Source: Dyella psychrodurans
GTDB taxonomy: Bacteria; Pseudomonadota; Gammaproteobacteria; Xanthomonadales; Rhodanobacteraceae
Assembly (NCBI RefSeq): GCF_003363265.1
Contig: NZ_QRBF01000002.1
Span: 1 to 64,000 of the forward strand
Length of the DNA stretch: 64,000 bases
Direction of reading: 5' to 3'
Shown: positions 8,051 through 19,857 of the stretch, piece by piece
Layout of the letters: every line of letters begins with the position of its first letter
How positions within the stretch are numbered: position 1 is the first letter of the stretch
Program-made: the position numbers and the translations under genes
The notes under the pieces: generated by a model
What the model saw: the letters and a program-made list of their open reading frames with translations, nothing else
Databases searched by the model: none
Told to the model about the DNA's origin: nothing

Positions 8051-8635
8051 ATGCGTCTCCTCGCCATTCTGCTGCTAGTGCTGTTACCTGTCGGTGCTGT
8101 CCGGGCGCAGGGCGATATTCACCGTTGTGTGGGTGCGGATGGCGTTCCGGTGTTCACGGACAGGGTTTGCTCGGATATCAACGCCGCGCCCGTTGCGCCG
8201 CCCGCTCCGACATCAAGCGTGATCGTCGCCGTGCCCGGCAGTCTCACTTCCCAGCCGCCGGCCGTGCTCTGCGCGGCCGATCTGAAGCAATTGAAGCAGG
8301 CCGTGGTCGACGCGTTCGCGGTCCGTAATGCGAATCGCCTCGCCGGTTTGATGTTGTGGGACGGTGATGGGCAGGGGGCGGTTGTCAGCGACATTCAATT
8401 GTTTAACCGGCTGATGGCGCAGCCGCTGATCGATATCACGACGGGACCGACGTCGGCGGCCTCGACGCCCGATGCCCCCGTTGCGTCGTCGACGTCAGCT
8501 CCCCGCCCGGGACCTTCCGAAGGGGAAACGCTGGTGGTGCGAACCGAAGCCGAAGACGGCAGCGGAGCCACGCAGGACACCCGATTCGATGTCGTGCGCC
8601 ATGACGGGTGCCTATGGCTGCATCCCCAGTATTGA
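8051..8635 (+). CDS. Secreted DUF4124-like protein of unknown function
   Basis: The protein has 194 residues. A clear signal peptide (hydrophobic stretch 3-16, cleavage likely after VRA) is followed by IHRCVGADGVPVFTDRVC, the short DUF4124-type motif with two cysteines. A proline/alanine/serine-rich linker then leads to a region with one late cysteine (GCLWL). DUF4124 proteins are common in Lysobacterales and have no assigned role. It starts 32 bases after metF and may be co-transcribed with it. The function is unknown. Confidence 0.75.
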   Translation: MRLLAILLLVLLPVGAVRAQGDIHRCVGADGVPVFTDRVCSDINAAPVAPPAPTSSVIVAVPGSLTSQPPAVLCAADLKQLKQAVVDAFAVRNANRLAGLMLWDGDGQGAVVSDIQLFNRLMAQPLIDITTGPTSAASTPDAPVASSTSAPRPGPSEGETLVVRTEAEDGSGATQDTRFDVVRHDGCLWLHPQY

Positions 8636-8698
8636 GCATTCCCGGGCGTATGTAGGACTCAGGCGGTATCATGGGCGGTCCCCAACGGAGAGTCCCCC

Positions 8699-9616
8699 AT
8701 GGCCCAACAGTACCCCGAATGGATCTGGCAGAACGGCGTCATCAAGCCGTGGAAGGAAGCTACCGCGCACGTCATGTCGCATGCGTTGCATTATGGTTCG
8801 TCGGTCTTCGAGGGGATACGCAGCTATGCCACGCCGGAAGGCGCGGCGATTTTCCGTCTGACCGATCACCTCAAGCGCCTGTATCACTCGGCCAAGATCT
8901 ACGACATGGTGTTGCCGTACACGCAGGACGAGTTGGCCACCGCATGTCGCGAAATCATCCGTAAGAACGGCTTCAGCGCGGCGTATCTACGCCCCGTGGC
9001 CTATCGCGGTCTGGGCGGTTTCGGTTTGTCCGCCGAGACGCCGATCGATGTCGCCGTCGCCACGTGGCCGATGGGTCCCTATCTCGGGCCGGAAGCGCTC
9101 GAAGTGGGCATCACCGCGTGCGTGTCGAGCTGGCAGCGTTTTGCGCCGAACACGATTCCCGCCGGTGCCAAGGCAGGCGGCAATTATCTTTCCGGTCAGC
9201 TGATCGCGCGCGAAGCGCGTCGTCTGGGTTTCGGCGAAGGCATCGCCCTGGCGGCCAACGGCTTGCTGAGCGAAGGCGCGGGCGAGAATCTGTTCCTGGT
9301 GTTCGATGGCGTGCTGCACACCACGCCGGCCAGTGCGTCGATCCTAACCGGTATCACGCGCGACACGATCAAGGTTCTGGCGCGCGAAGACGGCATCGAT
9401 GTGGTCGAGCGCGACATCCCGCGCGAATTCCTCTATCTCGCCGATGAAATCCTCATGTGCGGCACCGCGGCCGAAATTACGCCGATTCGTGAAGTGGATG
9501 GCAAGCAGGTCGGCAGCGGTAAGGCCGGACGCGTGACGCGTCGTCTGCAGGAACTCTATTTTGGCTTGTTCAACGGCAAGACCCAGGACAAATGGGGTTG
9601 GTTGGAACCGGTCTGA
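8699..9616 (+). CDS. ilvE: Branched-chain amino acid aminotransferase
   Basis: This 305-residue fold-type IV PLP aminotransferase has HYGSSVFEGIR (31-41), the Schiff-base lysine in GAKAGGNYL (K158), and the late motifs SEGAGENLF and GTAAEITPI that bind the cofactor phosphate. It performs the last step of Leu/Ile/Val synthesis. A GGAG site lies 8 bases before the ATG. The gene is monocistronic, bounded by the secreted protein upstream and a bidirectional terminator shared with ahcY downstream. Confidence 0.95.
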   Translation: MAQQYPEWIWQNGVIKPWKEATAHVMSHALHYGSSVFEGIRSYATPEGAAIFRLTDHLKRLYHSAKIYDMVLPYTQDELATACREIIRKNGFSAAYLRPVAYRGLGGFGLSAETPIDVAVATWPMGPYLGPEALEVGITACVSSWQRFAPNTIPAGAKAGGNYLSGQLIAREARRLGFGEGIALAANGLLSEGAGENLFLVFDGVLHTTPASASILTGITRDTIKVLAREDGIDVVERDIPREFLYLADEILMCGTAAEITPIREVDGKQVGSGKAGRVTRRLQELYFGLFNGKTQDKWGWLEPV

Positions 9617-9637
9617 GTCCGCGGATGCGATGCAAAG

Positions 9638-9698
9638 AAAAAGGGCGCCACTGGCGCCCTTTTCTTTTGCCTTGCTCCTTCTCCCCTTCGGGGAGAAG
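9638..9698. terminator. Bidirectional terminator region between ilvE and ahcY
   Basis: There are two hairpins. GGGCGCC-ACT-GGCGCCC (9642-9658) is flanked by an A-run on the left and a T-run on the right, so it can stop transcription from both sides. CCTTCTCCCC-TTCG-GGGGAGAAGG-like arms (9676-9698) lie directly after the ahcY stop when read on the minus strand. Confidence 0.85.
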
Positions 9699-9709
9699 GC
9701 TGGATTGCA

Positions 9710-11143
<1,434 letters not shown>

Positions 11144-11173
11144 TGAGGATGTCTCCGGGTCTCATTGGGGAAA

Positions 11174-11212
11174 TCCGGCGTCAAAGCCGGATCGACGCGA
11201 GAAATTCGCGTC
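11174..11212 (-). promoter_or_regulatory. Two-hairpin leader between the SAH riboswitch and the ahcY ribosome-binding site
   Basis: Read on the minus strand, a 7-bp stem (GACGCGA/TCGCGTC, 11194-11212) directly abuts the aptamer's 3' end. A 6-bp stem (TCCGGC/GCCGGA, 11174-11191) follows. The second stem's TCCGG could also pair with the CCGGA of the SD region. This is a plausible expression platform, but the switching partner is inferred. Confidence 0.45.
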
Positions 11213-11334
11213 ATGAGCGCCGTTGCAGTCGAAGCATCCACCGAGCCTGGCTGTCTTGGTAAGGCATCTGCACGGGAATGTGCAGGCTTTTGCGGAAGGA
11301 TCCGCGCCCAATACAGTCGCAGCGCCCCTCGGGG
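11211..11334 (-). ncRNA. SAH riboswitch upstream of ahcY
   Basis: The minus strand shows the SAH aptamer landmarks in order: CCGAGGGGCGCTGCGAC at the 5' end, a variable GC-rich region, GCCAGGCTCGG (pairing with CCGAG to form the pseudoknot helix), and AACGGCGCTC, which closes P1 with GGGCGC. SAH riboswitches switch on SAH-recycling genes when SAH accumulates. The position directly ahead of ahcY is the usual one. Confidence 0.92.
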
Positions 11335-11434
11335 AAGCTGCCTATTCTAGCCTCAGAACCAAGCTTATGACGACTTGGAAGGGGGCATGTCTTCACAAAT
11401 TGGGTACGCTAGGGCGTTCATCACCGGAGGCCCC

Positions 11435-14164
11435 ATGGAAGCCAGTCGCGACCCTGAATTTTTGCCCCACGACGGCCCCCTGCGCGAAGACGTGCACCGG
11501 CTGGGCGCGATGGTGGGGCGCATGCTGGCTGAACAGGAGGGCGAGGGCTTCTATCAGCGCGTCGAACACGTTCGCACGGCGTCGATCCGCAGGCGGCGCG
11601 AGGGGCGCGCGGTCGACGACCTGGCCGAGTCATTGGCCGGGCTGGATGCGAAAGTCGCCGAAGCACTGGCGCGCGCATTCGCGGCGTATTTCCAGGCCGT
11701 CAACACGGCCGAGCGCGTGCATCGCATTCGGCGTCGTCGGGATTATCAACGCGAAGGCAGCGCGCCGCAGCCGGAATCCTTGCTCGATGTGCTGCAAAAG
11801 CTGAGGGCGCAGGGTGTTGGCGCGGACGAGTTGCTCGAGTGGCTGTACAAGCTCAAGGTCGAGCCGGTCTTCACGGCGCATCCGACCGAAGCCATCCGAC
11901 GTTCGCTGCTGGAAAAAGAGCAGGCGATCGTGCGCGCGCTGGTCGACAACTTCGACCCGACGCGCACGCCGCAGGAACGCAAGGAAGACGACGACCGCAT
12001 CTTCATGGCGCTGTCCGCCGGTTGGCAGACGGCCGAGGCATCGCCTATTCGTCCCAGCGTGCAGGACGAACATCATCACGTCGGCTTTTATCTTGCCAAT
12101 CCCATCTATCGCATTGTCCCGGCGTTCTACGAAGTGCTCGCCGATGCCTTGCAGAGTGTCTACGGCGTCGCCGTGCCGTTGCCGCGGCTGCTCAGCTTCG
12201 CCACCTGGGTGGGCGGCGACATGGACGGCAATCCCAACGTGGGTGCCGATACCATCGCCAACAGCCTTGCCACGCAGCGTGCGCACGTGCTGGAGCATTA
12301 CATTGCCGACATCGACGGTCTCGCGCGGTTGCTAAGCCAGACCGACGATCGTGTCGACTTCGATCCTTCGCTGCTGCAACGCCTCGCTACCTATCGCGAA
12401 CAGTTTCCACGTGCCGCTGCGGCGATCCGTCCCCGTCACGCGGATATGCCTTATCGATGCTTGATGACACTGATACGTGCGCGACTGGAGGCCACGCTCG
12501 AAGAAGGCCACGCCGAGGGTTATGCGACAGCCGGTGAGTTGATCGACGATCTGCTGTTGATCGTGCACGGTTTAATCGATCACCGCGGGTTGAATGCCGG
12601 CGCGTACGCCGTGCGCCGTTTGATCTGGCGCGTTCGCACCTTTGGTTTTCACCTCGCGCGTTTGGACGTGCGGCAGGATTCGCGCGTGCACGACGATGCA
12701 CTGGGTGCGCTGCTGGGCGACGAAGGCTGGACACAGTGCGCGCCATCGGAGCGTGTGGCGCGGCTTCGTCCCTATGCCAGCGGCGAACAGGCTTTGAAAA
12801 ATGTCGATGATGCGCAGGCAGGATCGTTGCGCGCCGTTTTCGCAACACTTCACGCATCGCGAAATCACTACGGTACTGATGCGATTGGCCTGTACATCAT
12901 CAGTATGGCGCGCTCCGCAGCGGACGTGCTTGCGGTGCTTGCGCTTGCGAGATACGGCCAGTTCGTCGAGTCGTCAACGGAAGGTGGCGGCGACAAAGCC
13001 CATGTTCCGCTGGATATCGCCCCGTTGTTCGAAACCGTTGATGACCTGAAGAATGCGCCCGACACGTTGCGCGCGCTGCTGAACGATCCTGTGTATCGCG
13101 CACACCTGCGTGCGCGCGGCGATCGGCAGTGGGTGATGCTCGGTTACTCCGACAGCGGCAAGGACGGCGGCACGTTGGCCTCGCGCTGGGGGCTGCAGCG
13201 GGCTCAGGTGGAACTACTCGAGATGGCTCAACAGGCCGGGATTCGCCTGGCGTTCTTCCACGGTCGCGGTGGTTCGGCCAGTCGCGGCGGTGCGCGTGTC
13301 GCACCGGCCTTGATGTCCTCGCCGCGTGGATCGGTGGGTGGCGTGTTGCGTGTTACCGAACAAGGCGAAGTCATCCATCGCAAGTACGGCATTCGTGCGC
13401 TCGCGCTACGCAATCTTGAGCAAACGGTGGGTGCCGTCTTGCGCGCGAGCCTGCGTCCGCGCGAAGAGGAGCCGCGCGAGGCGGAATGGCGCGAGTTGAT
13501 GACCGAGCTGGCCGCTGACAGTCGGCGCGCGTATCGCCAATTGGTCGATCGCGAAGGATTTGTGGAGTACTTTCGCGCCGCGACCCCGATCGACGTGATC
13601 GAACAGATGGCGCTGGGCTCGCGCCCGTCGCGTCGGCGCAGCATGCGCGGTGTAGAAGACCTGCGTGCGATCCCGTGGGTGTTCGCGTGGACGCAGTGCC
13701 GCTCCATCATTACCGGCTGGTACGGCCTGGGCACGGCGCTTGAGAATGCGGCTGCCAGGTACGGTGAGAAAGCACTCGCGGACATGGCCCACGAATGGCC
13801 GTTCTTGGCTAACGTTCTCGACGACGTAGAAATGGTGCTCGCTAAATGCGATCTCGATATCGCCGAAGCGTTCTCGAAACTCGCTGGTCCGCTGCATGAC
13901 GGTTTCTTCGCCATGATCCGCGCGGAGTTCGAGCGCACGCGCGACTGGCTGGTACGCCTGAAAGGTACCGAAGAGCTGCTGCGCGACGATCCGCGTCTGG
14001 CCCTGTCGATTCGTCTTCGCAATCCCTACGTCGACCCGATGAGCCTGTTGCAGGTCGATCTGCTGCAGCGCTGGCGCGCAGCCGATCGCAACGATGACCA
14101 TTTACTGCGAGCGCTGGTTGCTTGCGTGAACGGTGTGGCCCAGGGATTGCAGAATACGGGCTGA
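11435..14164 (+). CDS. ppc: Phosphoenolpyruvate carboxylase
   Basis: The 909-residue enzyme carries the catalytic motifs in order: FTAHPTEA (His149), GYSDSGKDGG, FHGRGGSASRGG, and a C-terminal RNPYVDPMSLLQVDLL that forms part of the allosteric site. It carboxylates PEP to oxaloacetate, replenishing the TCA cycle and the aspartate pool that feeds methionine synthesis. The ATG at 11435 is chosen over an in-frame upstream ATG because GGAGG lies 4 bases before it. It is divergent from ahcY and convergent with uup, with 3 bases between the stop codons. Confidence 0.96.
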   Translation: MEASRDPEFLPHDGPLREDVHRLGAMVGRMLAEQEGEGFYQRVEHVRTASIRRRREGRAVDDLAESLAGLDAKVAEALARAFAAYFQAVNTAERVHRIRRRRDYQREGSAPQPESLLDVLQKLRAQGVGADELLEWLYKLKVEPVFTAHPTEAIRRSLLEKEQAIVRALVDNFDPTRTPQERKEDDDRIFMALSAGWQTAEASPIRPSVQDEHHHVGFYLANPIYRIVPAFYEVLADALQSVYGVAVPLPRLLSFATWVGGDMDGNPNVGADTIANSLATQRAHVLEHYIADIDGLARLLSQTDDRVDFDPSLLQRLATYREQFPRAAAAIRPRHADMPYRCLMTLIRARLEATLEEGHAEGYATAGELIDDLLLIVHGLIDHRGLNAGAYAVRRLIWRVRTFGFHLARLDVRQDSRVHDDALGALLGDEGWTQCAPSERVARLRPYASGEQALKNVDDAQAGSLRAVFATLHASRNHYGTDAIGLYIISMARSAADVLAVLALARYGQFVESSTEGGGDKAHVPLDIAPLFETVDDLKNAPDTLRALLNDPVYRAHLRARGDRQWVMLGYSDSGKDGGTLASRWGLQRAQVELLEMAQQAGIRLAFFHGRGGSASRGGARVAPALMSSPRGSVGGVLRVTEQGEVIHRKYGIRALALRNLEQTVGAVLRASLRPREEEPREAEWRELMTELAADSRRAYRQLVDREGFVEYFRAATPIDVIEQMALGSRPSRRRSMRGVEDLRAIPWVFAWTQCRSIITGWYGLGTALENAAARYGEKALADMAHEWPFLANVLDDVEMVLAKCDLDIAEAFSKLAGPLHDGFFAMIRAEFERTRDWLVRLKGTEELLRDDPRLALSIRLRNPYVDPMSLLQVDLLQRWRAADRNDDHLLRALVACVNGVAQGLQNTG

Positions 14165-14167
14165 TTT

Positions 14168-16051
<1,884 letters not shown>

Positions 16052-16457
16052 TTGCTTATTTTATGTGATGCATGGGCGCGTACGCGGCGCCGGTGTCGAT
16101 GGACTGCGGAGCAATCAGCAGATTGCGCATCGCGGTCAGAAAAACCGCCCGATTTTGCGATCTCTTGGTTACACTACAGTGGTGCTTGAGGCAACGCATT
16201 GTGAAGGATGCCGCGTTCGCCCGGGTGGGTTTACCAGCCTGGCACCGATACAAACCCCTTAAAGCAGGATGCTGACCGCGCCGATAGTTCTGGAGCGGGT
16301 GGAGAGGTGTATTGCTTCGACCAGCAGTTCATTAGCATAATTACGTAAAAATAACATAGACTTAGTTGGGTTAATTCAAGTATTGTCTAGTCGCGGCCGA
16401 GGTACCCCAACGTCGCGTCATGCAGGGTCGTGTTGCCAGGGGTGCGAGGAGACCAGT
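16052..16457. other. Intergenic region between uup and the D,D-carboxypeptidase gene
   Basis: These 406 bases separate two divergent genes. Short open frames are present on both strands, but none has a ribosome-binding site or recognisable product. The right part (about 16330-16390) is clearly AT-rich against the GC-rich background and is the likely promoter of the carboxypeptidase gene. I see no RNA gene here. Confidence 0.5.
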
Positions 16458-17552
16458 TTGGCCATCAAGTCCATAAAGCAAGAAGGGGTGTGGACCCGGC
16501 TTCGAAGCCTGCTAGCGGCGGTTGCGCTGGCCGGTCTTTGCGTTTCCTTCGTGACCGCTGCCCGTGCCGGCGATGCGGCCATCGTGATCGACCAGGCCAC
16601 CGGCCAGGTGATCACCGACGTCAACGCTGACCAACCCAATCATCCGGCCTCGCTGGCCAAGATGATGACCCTCTACATCACCTTCCAGCAGCTGCAGACT
16701 GGCAAGCTGAAGGTCGACCAATCGCTGCCGGTCTCGGCCTGGGCGGCCAGCAAGGCGCCGACCAAGCTCGGCCTGCGTGCCGGACAGAACATCACGGTGC
16801 TCGACTGCATCCTGGGCATGATCACCAAGTCGGCCAACGATGCGGCTACCGTCGCCGCGGAAGGCATCGGTGGCAGCGAGGACGGCTTCGCCGACATGAT
16901 GAACGCCCAGGCCACGCGCTTGGGCATGACCCATACCCACTTCGCCAACGCCTCGGGGTTGCCCGACCCGACAGACACCACCACGGCGCGCGACATGGTC
17001 ACGCTGGCGATGGCGCTCTATCACGATTTTCCCCAGTACACCCAGTACTTCGCGACCAAGGAATTCGTCTTCCGCGGACGCCTGGTACGCGGGCACAACA
17101 ACCTGATGAACCACTATCCGGGCATGGACGGGCTGAAAACCGGCTTCACCAATGTCGCCGGCTACAACCTCGCGTCCACCGCCGAGCGGGATGGTCACCG
17201 TCTGTTTGGCGTGGTCCTGGCGGGACGCACGGCTGGCATCCGCGACCGGCTGATGGCCCGCTTGCTGGACGATGGTTTCCAGAATCGCGAGACGCCCGCC
17301 GTCCTGGTTGCCGCGGCCGGCCGCGACAGCAACGGCACTGCGCGCCGCCTGCTGGCGGCGCTCTCGCCGATCTCCAGTGCCGAAGCCGAAACGGTTTCGC
17401 TGTCGCCGGCACCGGCTCCTCGTTGCCATCACTGCCGCAAGCGCAAGCGCGCGGCACCCGTTGCCCACACCGGCTGCACGGCGCGCAAGAAAGGTGCGGC
17501 CTGCCCGCAGCCGGTGATGGCCAAACGCAAGGCTTCGCAGGACGACGAGTAA
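16458..17552 (+). CDS. D-alanyl-D-alanine carboxypeptidase (S11 family, PBP5-like core) with Cys-rich basic tail
   Basis: The 364-residue periplasmic protein has a signal peptide (about 15-37, cleavage near ARA-GDA), the SxxK motif SLAK (S65), SxN as SAN (125-127) and KTG (227-229). The family trims terminal D-Ala from peptidoglycan stem peptides. The start is a TTG at 16458, chosen for the GAGGAG site 7-12 bases upstream and because the signal peptide follows it; the upstream ATG has neither. The usual PBP5 C-terminal beta domain and membrane anchor are absent. Instead the last ~45 residues are rich in Lys/Arg with four cysteines (CHHC, then two more). Confidence 0.85.
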   Translation: MAIKSIKQEGVWTRLRSLLAAVALAGLCVSFVTAARAGDAAIVIDQATGQVITDVNADQPNHPASLAKMMTLYITFQQLQTGKLKVDQSLPVSAWAASKAPTKLGLRAGQNITVLDCILGMITKSANDAATVAAEGIGGSEDGFADMMNAQATRLGMTHTHFANASGLPDPTDTTTARDMVTLAMALYHDFPQYTQYFATKEFVFRGRLVRGHNNLMNHYPGMDGLKTGFTNVAGYNLASTAERDGHRLFGVVLAGRTAGIRDRLMARLLDDGFQNRETPAVLVAAAGRDSNGTARRLLAALSPISSAEAETVSLSPAPAPRCHHCRKRKRAAPVAHTGCTARKKGAACPQPVMAKRKASQDDE

Positions 17553-17567
17553 GCCGGTCGTCCTGAT

Positions 17568-17583
17568 GCCGGATCGCTCCGGC
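17568..17583. terminator. Hairpin between convergent dac and cdsA-like genes
   Basis: GCCGGA-TCGC-TCCGGC forms a perfect 6-bp stem with a 4-base loop. It ends at the stop codon of the cdsA-like gene. There is no T-run on either side, so it may be only a weak terminator. Confidence 0.4.
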
Positions 17584-18521
17584 TACGTGAACGCGTAATG
17601 CACGATATGGAAGAAGATCGGCGCGGCGAAGCTGACCGAGTCGAGTCGGTCCAGCATGCCGCCGTGACCTTCGATCATGCTGCCCCAGTCCTTGGCGCCC
17701 AGGCTGCGCTTCACGGCGGAAAGGGCAAGGCCGCCCAGAAAACCGGCCATCACGATCAATGCTGACATCCCGGCGGAGCCCCAGAACGTGAACGGGGTGA
17801 TCCACCACAGGCATGCGCCGATCAAGGTGGCGCAGAGGCCGCCGCCGACCAATCCTTCCACGGTTTTCGAAGGACTCACCACCGGAGCAAGCTTGCGCTT
17901 GCCGAACAGCTTGCCGAATACGTACTGCAGCACGTCGCTGATCTGCACCACCAACAGCAGATACAGCATCAGCAGCAGGCTCTGGCCTTCGTAACCCGGA
18001 ATGTGGAGCAGCAGAACGGCGGGCGCGTAGCTGATGCAGTAGACCGTCAGCATCAGGCCCCACTGCATCTTGGTGGTGCGCTCGAGAAAGCTTTCCACGT
18101 CGCCGGTGAGCGCCGAGATCGCCGGTAGCAGCAGAAAGCCGTAGACAGGCAGGCAGATCGCAAACAGCCCGTACCAGTCGACGCCGATCAGCCAGTACTG
18201 CAGCGGGATCGCCACGTAAAAACACAGGCACAGCGGCCAGTGGTCGCCGCGCCGAGTTGGCGTGAGCGTGGTGAATTCACGCAAGGCGAAAAATGACGCC
18301 AGTGCAAAGAAGACCAACGTGGCGATGCGGCCAAGCTCGAAGCAGGCACAAAGCAGCGCCACCATCACCCACCAGGCCCTGATGCGCGCGTTGAGGTTGT
18401 CCACGACGCCGCGTCGACCGGGATCGGTGCGGTAGTGCAGCACGGCGCCGATCGCACTGGCGACCAGCAGCAGCGCCAGAATGCCGGCCATCACCCACCA
18501 GAACTTGTGCTGCTCGCTCAT
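17583..18521 (-). CDS. Phosphatidate cytidylyltransferase (CdsA-like, accessory)
   Basis: This is a 312-residue polytopic membrane protein. Near the C-terminus it carries the complete CDP-diglyceride synthase signature: SAVKRSLGAKD, then EGHGGMLDRLD. It converts phosphatidic acid and CTP to CDP-diacylglycerol. It starts inside a 4-base overlap with the PlsC-like gene upstream and closes a three-gene module (YnbA-like, PlsC-like, CdsA-like). Since housekeeping CdsA normally sits with uppS/dxr/bamA, this is probably a second, pathway-specific copy (inference). Confidence 0.85.
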   Translation of the reverse strand: MSEQHKFWWVMAGILALLLVASAIGAVLHYRTDPGRRGVVDNLNARIRAWWVMVALLCACFELGRIATLVFFALASFFALREFTTLTPTRRGDHWPLCLCFYVAIPLQYWLIGVDWYGLFAICLPVYGFLLLPAISALTGDVESFLERTTKMQWGLMLTVYCISYAPAVLLLHIPGYEGQSLLLMLYLLLVVQISDVLQYVFGKLFGKRKLAPVVSPSKTVEGLVGGGLCATLIGACLWWITPFTFWGSAGMSALIVMAGFLGGLALSAVKRSLGAKDWGSMIEGHGGMLDRLDSVSFAAPIFFHIVHYAFT

Positions 18522-19117
18522 GCCAGCTCCACCACCGCCTCGCGGGCGCGTTGCAGGAATGTTTCTTTCTCTTCGTCTGGCTGCAAGTGCAAAACGCGGC
18601 CGAAACGCACCGTGCAAATCAACGGCACCGGCAGCAAGCTGCCTTTAGGCATCGAGCGATGCAGGGTGTCCAGGTACACCGCCACGAATTCCGCTTGCGG
18701 ATAGCGCTTGGCCAAGTGATAGAGCCCGGCCTTGAACGCTTGCGGCAGCCGCTCCTGACTGCGCGTGCCTTCCGGAAAAATGATCAGTGAATCGCCAGCG
18801 TCCAAGGCATCCATCAGCGGTTGCAACGGATCGCCCTCGCGCTTGGCGATGTCGCGCTCGATGTAAACAGCGCGAAAACCGTGGTCGGCGATAAAGCCGC
18901 GGACGCCGCCTTTGCCCCAGTAATCGCGTGCCGCGACGGGTCGCGTGCTGTTGCGAAGTGCCGGCGGCAACGCGGACCACAGCGCCAGCGCATCCAGATG
19001 GCTGGAATGATTGGCGAAGTAGACGCGCTGAGCGGACGAGGGCGTGCTACTGATCCAGCGCGCGTGCGCACCGACCAAAAGGCGCACCAGTCCTACCAGC
19101 ACGCGAGAGGTGATCAT
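18518..19117 (-). CDS. 1-acyl-sn-glycerol-3-phosphate acyltransferase-like protein (PlsC family)
   Basis: This 199-residue membrane-associated acyltransferase has the catalytic block NHSSHLD (36-42; the family NHxxxxD motif) and the substrate block FPEGTRS (114-120). It should acylate lysophosphatidate to phosphatidate or a related lysolipid. It overlaps both neighbours by 4 bases, between a CDP-alcohol phosphotransferase upstream and a CdsA-like gene downstream, which fits a dedicated phospholipid assembly line. Confidence 0.85.
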   Translation of the reverse strand: MITSRVLVGLVRLLVGAHARWISSTPSSAQRVYFANHSSHLDALALWSALPPALRNSTRPVAARDYWGKGGVRGFIADHGFRAVYIERDIAKREGDPLQPLMDALDAGDSLIIFPEGTRSQERLPQAFKAGLYHLAKRYPQAEFVAVYLDTLHRSMPKGSLLPVPLICTVRFGRVLHLQPDEEKETFLQRAREAVVELA

Positions 19118-19734
19118 GCCGAGCCATCCTTCAGGCGCCTGGCAATGGCGTGCAATCGCAACACACAGGTGAGGGCGCTGCCCGTTGCGATGATGATCGC
19201 AGTGATCAGCAGCAACCTATGCGACCAGTCGGGCAACAGTGCCGCGGGAACCAGCATCAACCCCATGAGCCACATGCGGTGCGGTTTGGCCATGGGTCCC
19301 CGGAAGTCTTGAGCCTGGCCCAGCGCGTCACCGAGCAGCCGAATGTATGCCGTTAGCACCGCCAGTAGCGCGTTGAGCCAGCCGAGCCAGGGCAAGTTGA
19401 CGACAAAACCCAGGGCCAGCAAGAACAGAACGTCGGCAATGCGGTCAGGTACCTCGTTGTAGAGCGAGCCGGTTGCCGTACCGCGCCCGCCTTCTACGGC
19501 AACCATGCCGTCGAACAGATTGCACAACAGTCGGAGCAGAATGCAGATCGCACAGAGCAGCATGCCGTGCCAGTCCGGCCATGTCGGCAGTGCGTAGGCG
19601 CCAAGCAGCGCAAACAAAACGCTCAGGCATGAAATCTGGTTGGGCGTGATCTTGCTGCGCGCGAGGACGCGCGCAATCCTTTGAGCCCAGCCGCTGCTGC
19701 GAACGGCAATGGGGCGTCGATTCGCTGATGGCAT
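19114..19734 (-). CDS. CDP-alcohol phosphatidyltransferase, YnbA-like
   Basis: This is a 206-residue protein with about 5-6 membrane segments. The CDP-alcohol phosphotransferase motif is present but altered: N72-x2-D75-G-x2-A-V80-x8-G-x3-N93-x3-D97. The family's first and third Asp are Asn, as I recall for E. coli YnbA, and the usual Arg is Val. It would transfer a phosphatidyl group from CDP-DAG to an unknown alcohol. The start at 19734 is favoured by an AGGGG site; an in-frame ATG at 19782 is the alternative. It is first in the three-gene module, directly after the metK terminator. Confidence 0.75.
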   Translation of the reverse strand: MPSANRRPIAVRSSGWAQRIARVLARSKITPNQISCLSVLFALLGAYALPTWPDWHGMLLCAICILLRLLCNLFDGMVAVEGGRGTATGSLYNEVPDRIADVLFLLALGFVVNLPWLGWLNALLAVLTAYIRLLGDALGQAQDFRGPMAKPHRMWLMGLMLVPAALLPDWSHRLLLITAIIIATGSALTCVLRLHAIARRLKDGSA

Positions 19735-19805
19735 CTGACGGGTCCCCTGATGTGCGACCGATGCTAACGGCGCCAGCGGCATTTGTCAGGGGATCCCGCA
19801 AACAA

Positions 19806-19833
19806 AAACCCCGCGGTGCGCCGCGGGGTTTCG
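19806..19833 (-). terminator. Rho-independent terminator of metK
   Basis: CCCCGCGG-TGCG-CCGCGGGG, extended by AAA/TTT, forms an 8-11 bp stem. Read on the minus strand it is followed by TTTTTGTTT. It lies 25 bases after the metK stop and isolates metK from the phospholipid module. Confidence 0.92.
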
Positions 19834-19857
19834 TATCGGTAGAACGTAGCCGGCCGC

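Noticed and set aside
16383-16457. ATG start at 16383 for the D,D-carboxypeptidase
   Set aside because: It lacks a ribosome-binding site and adds 25 unlikely residues before a clean signal peptide. The TTG at 16458 has GAGGAG at proper spacing.
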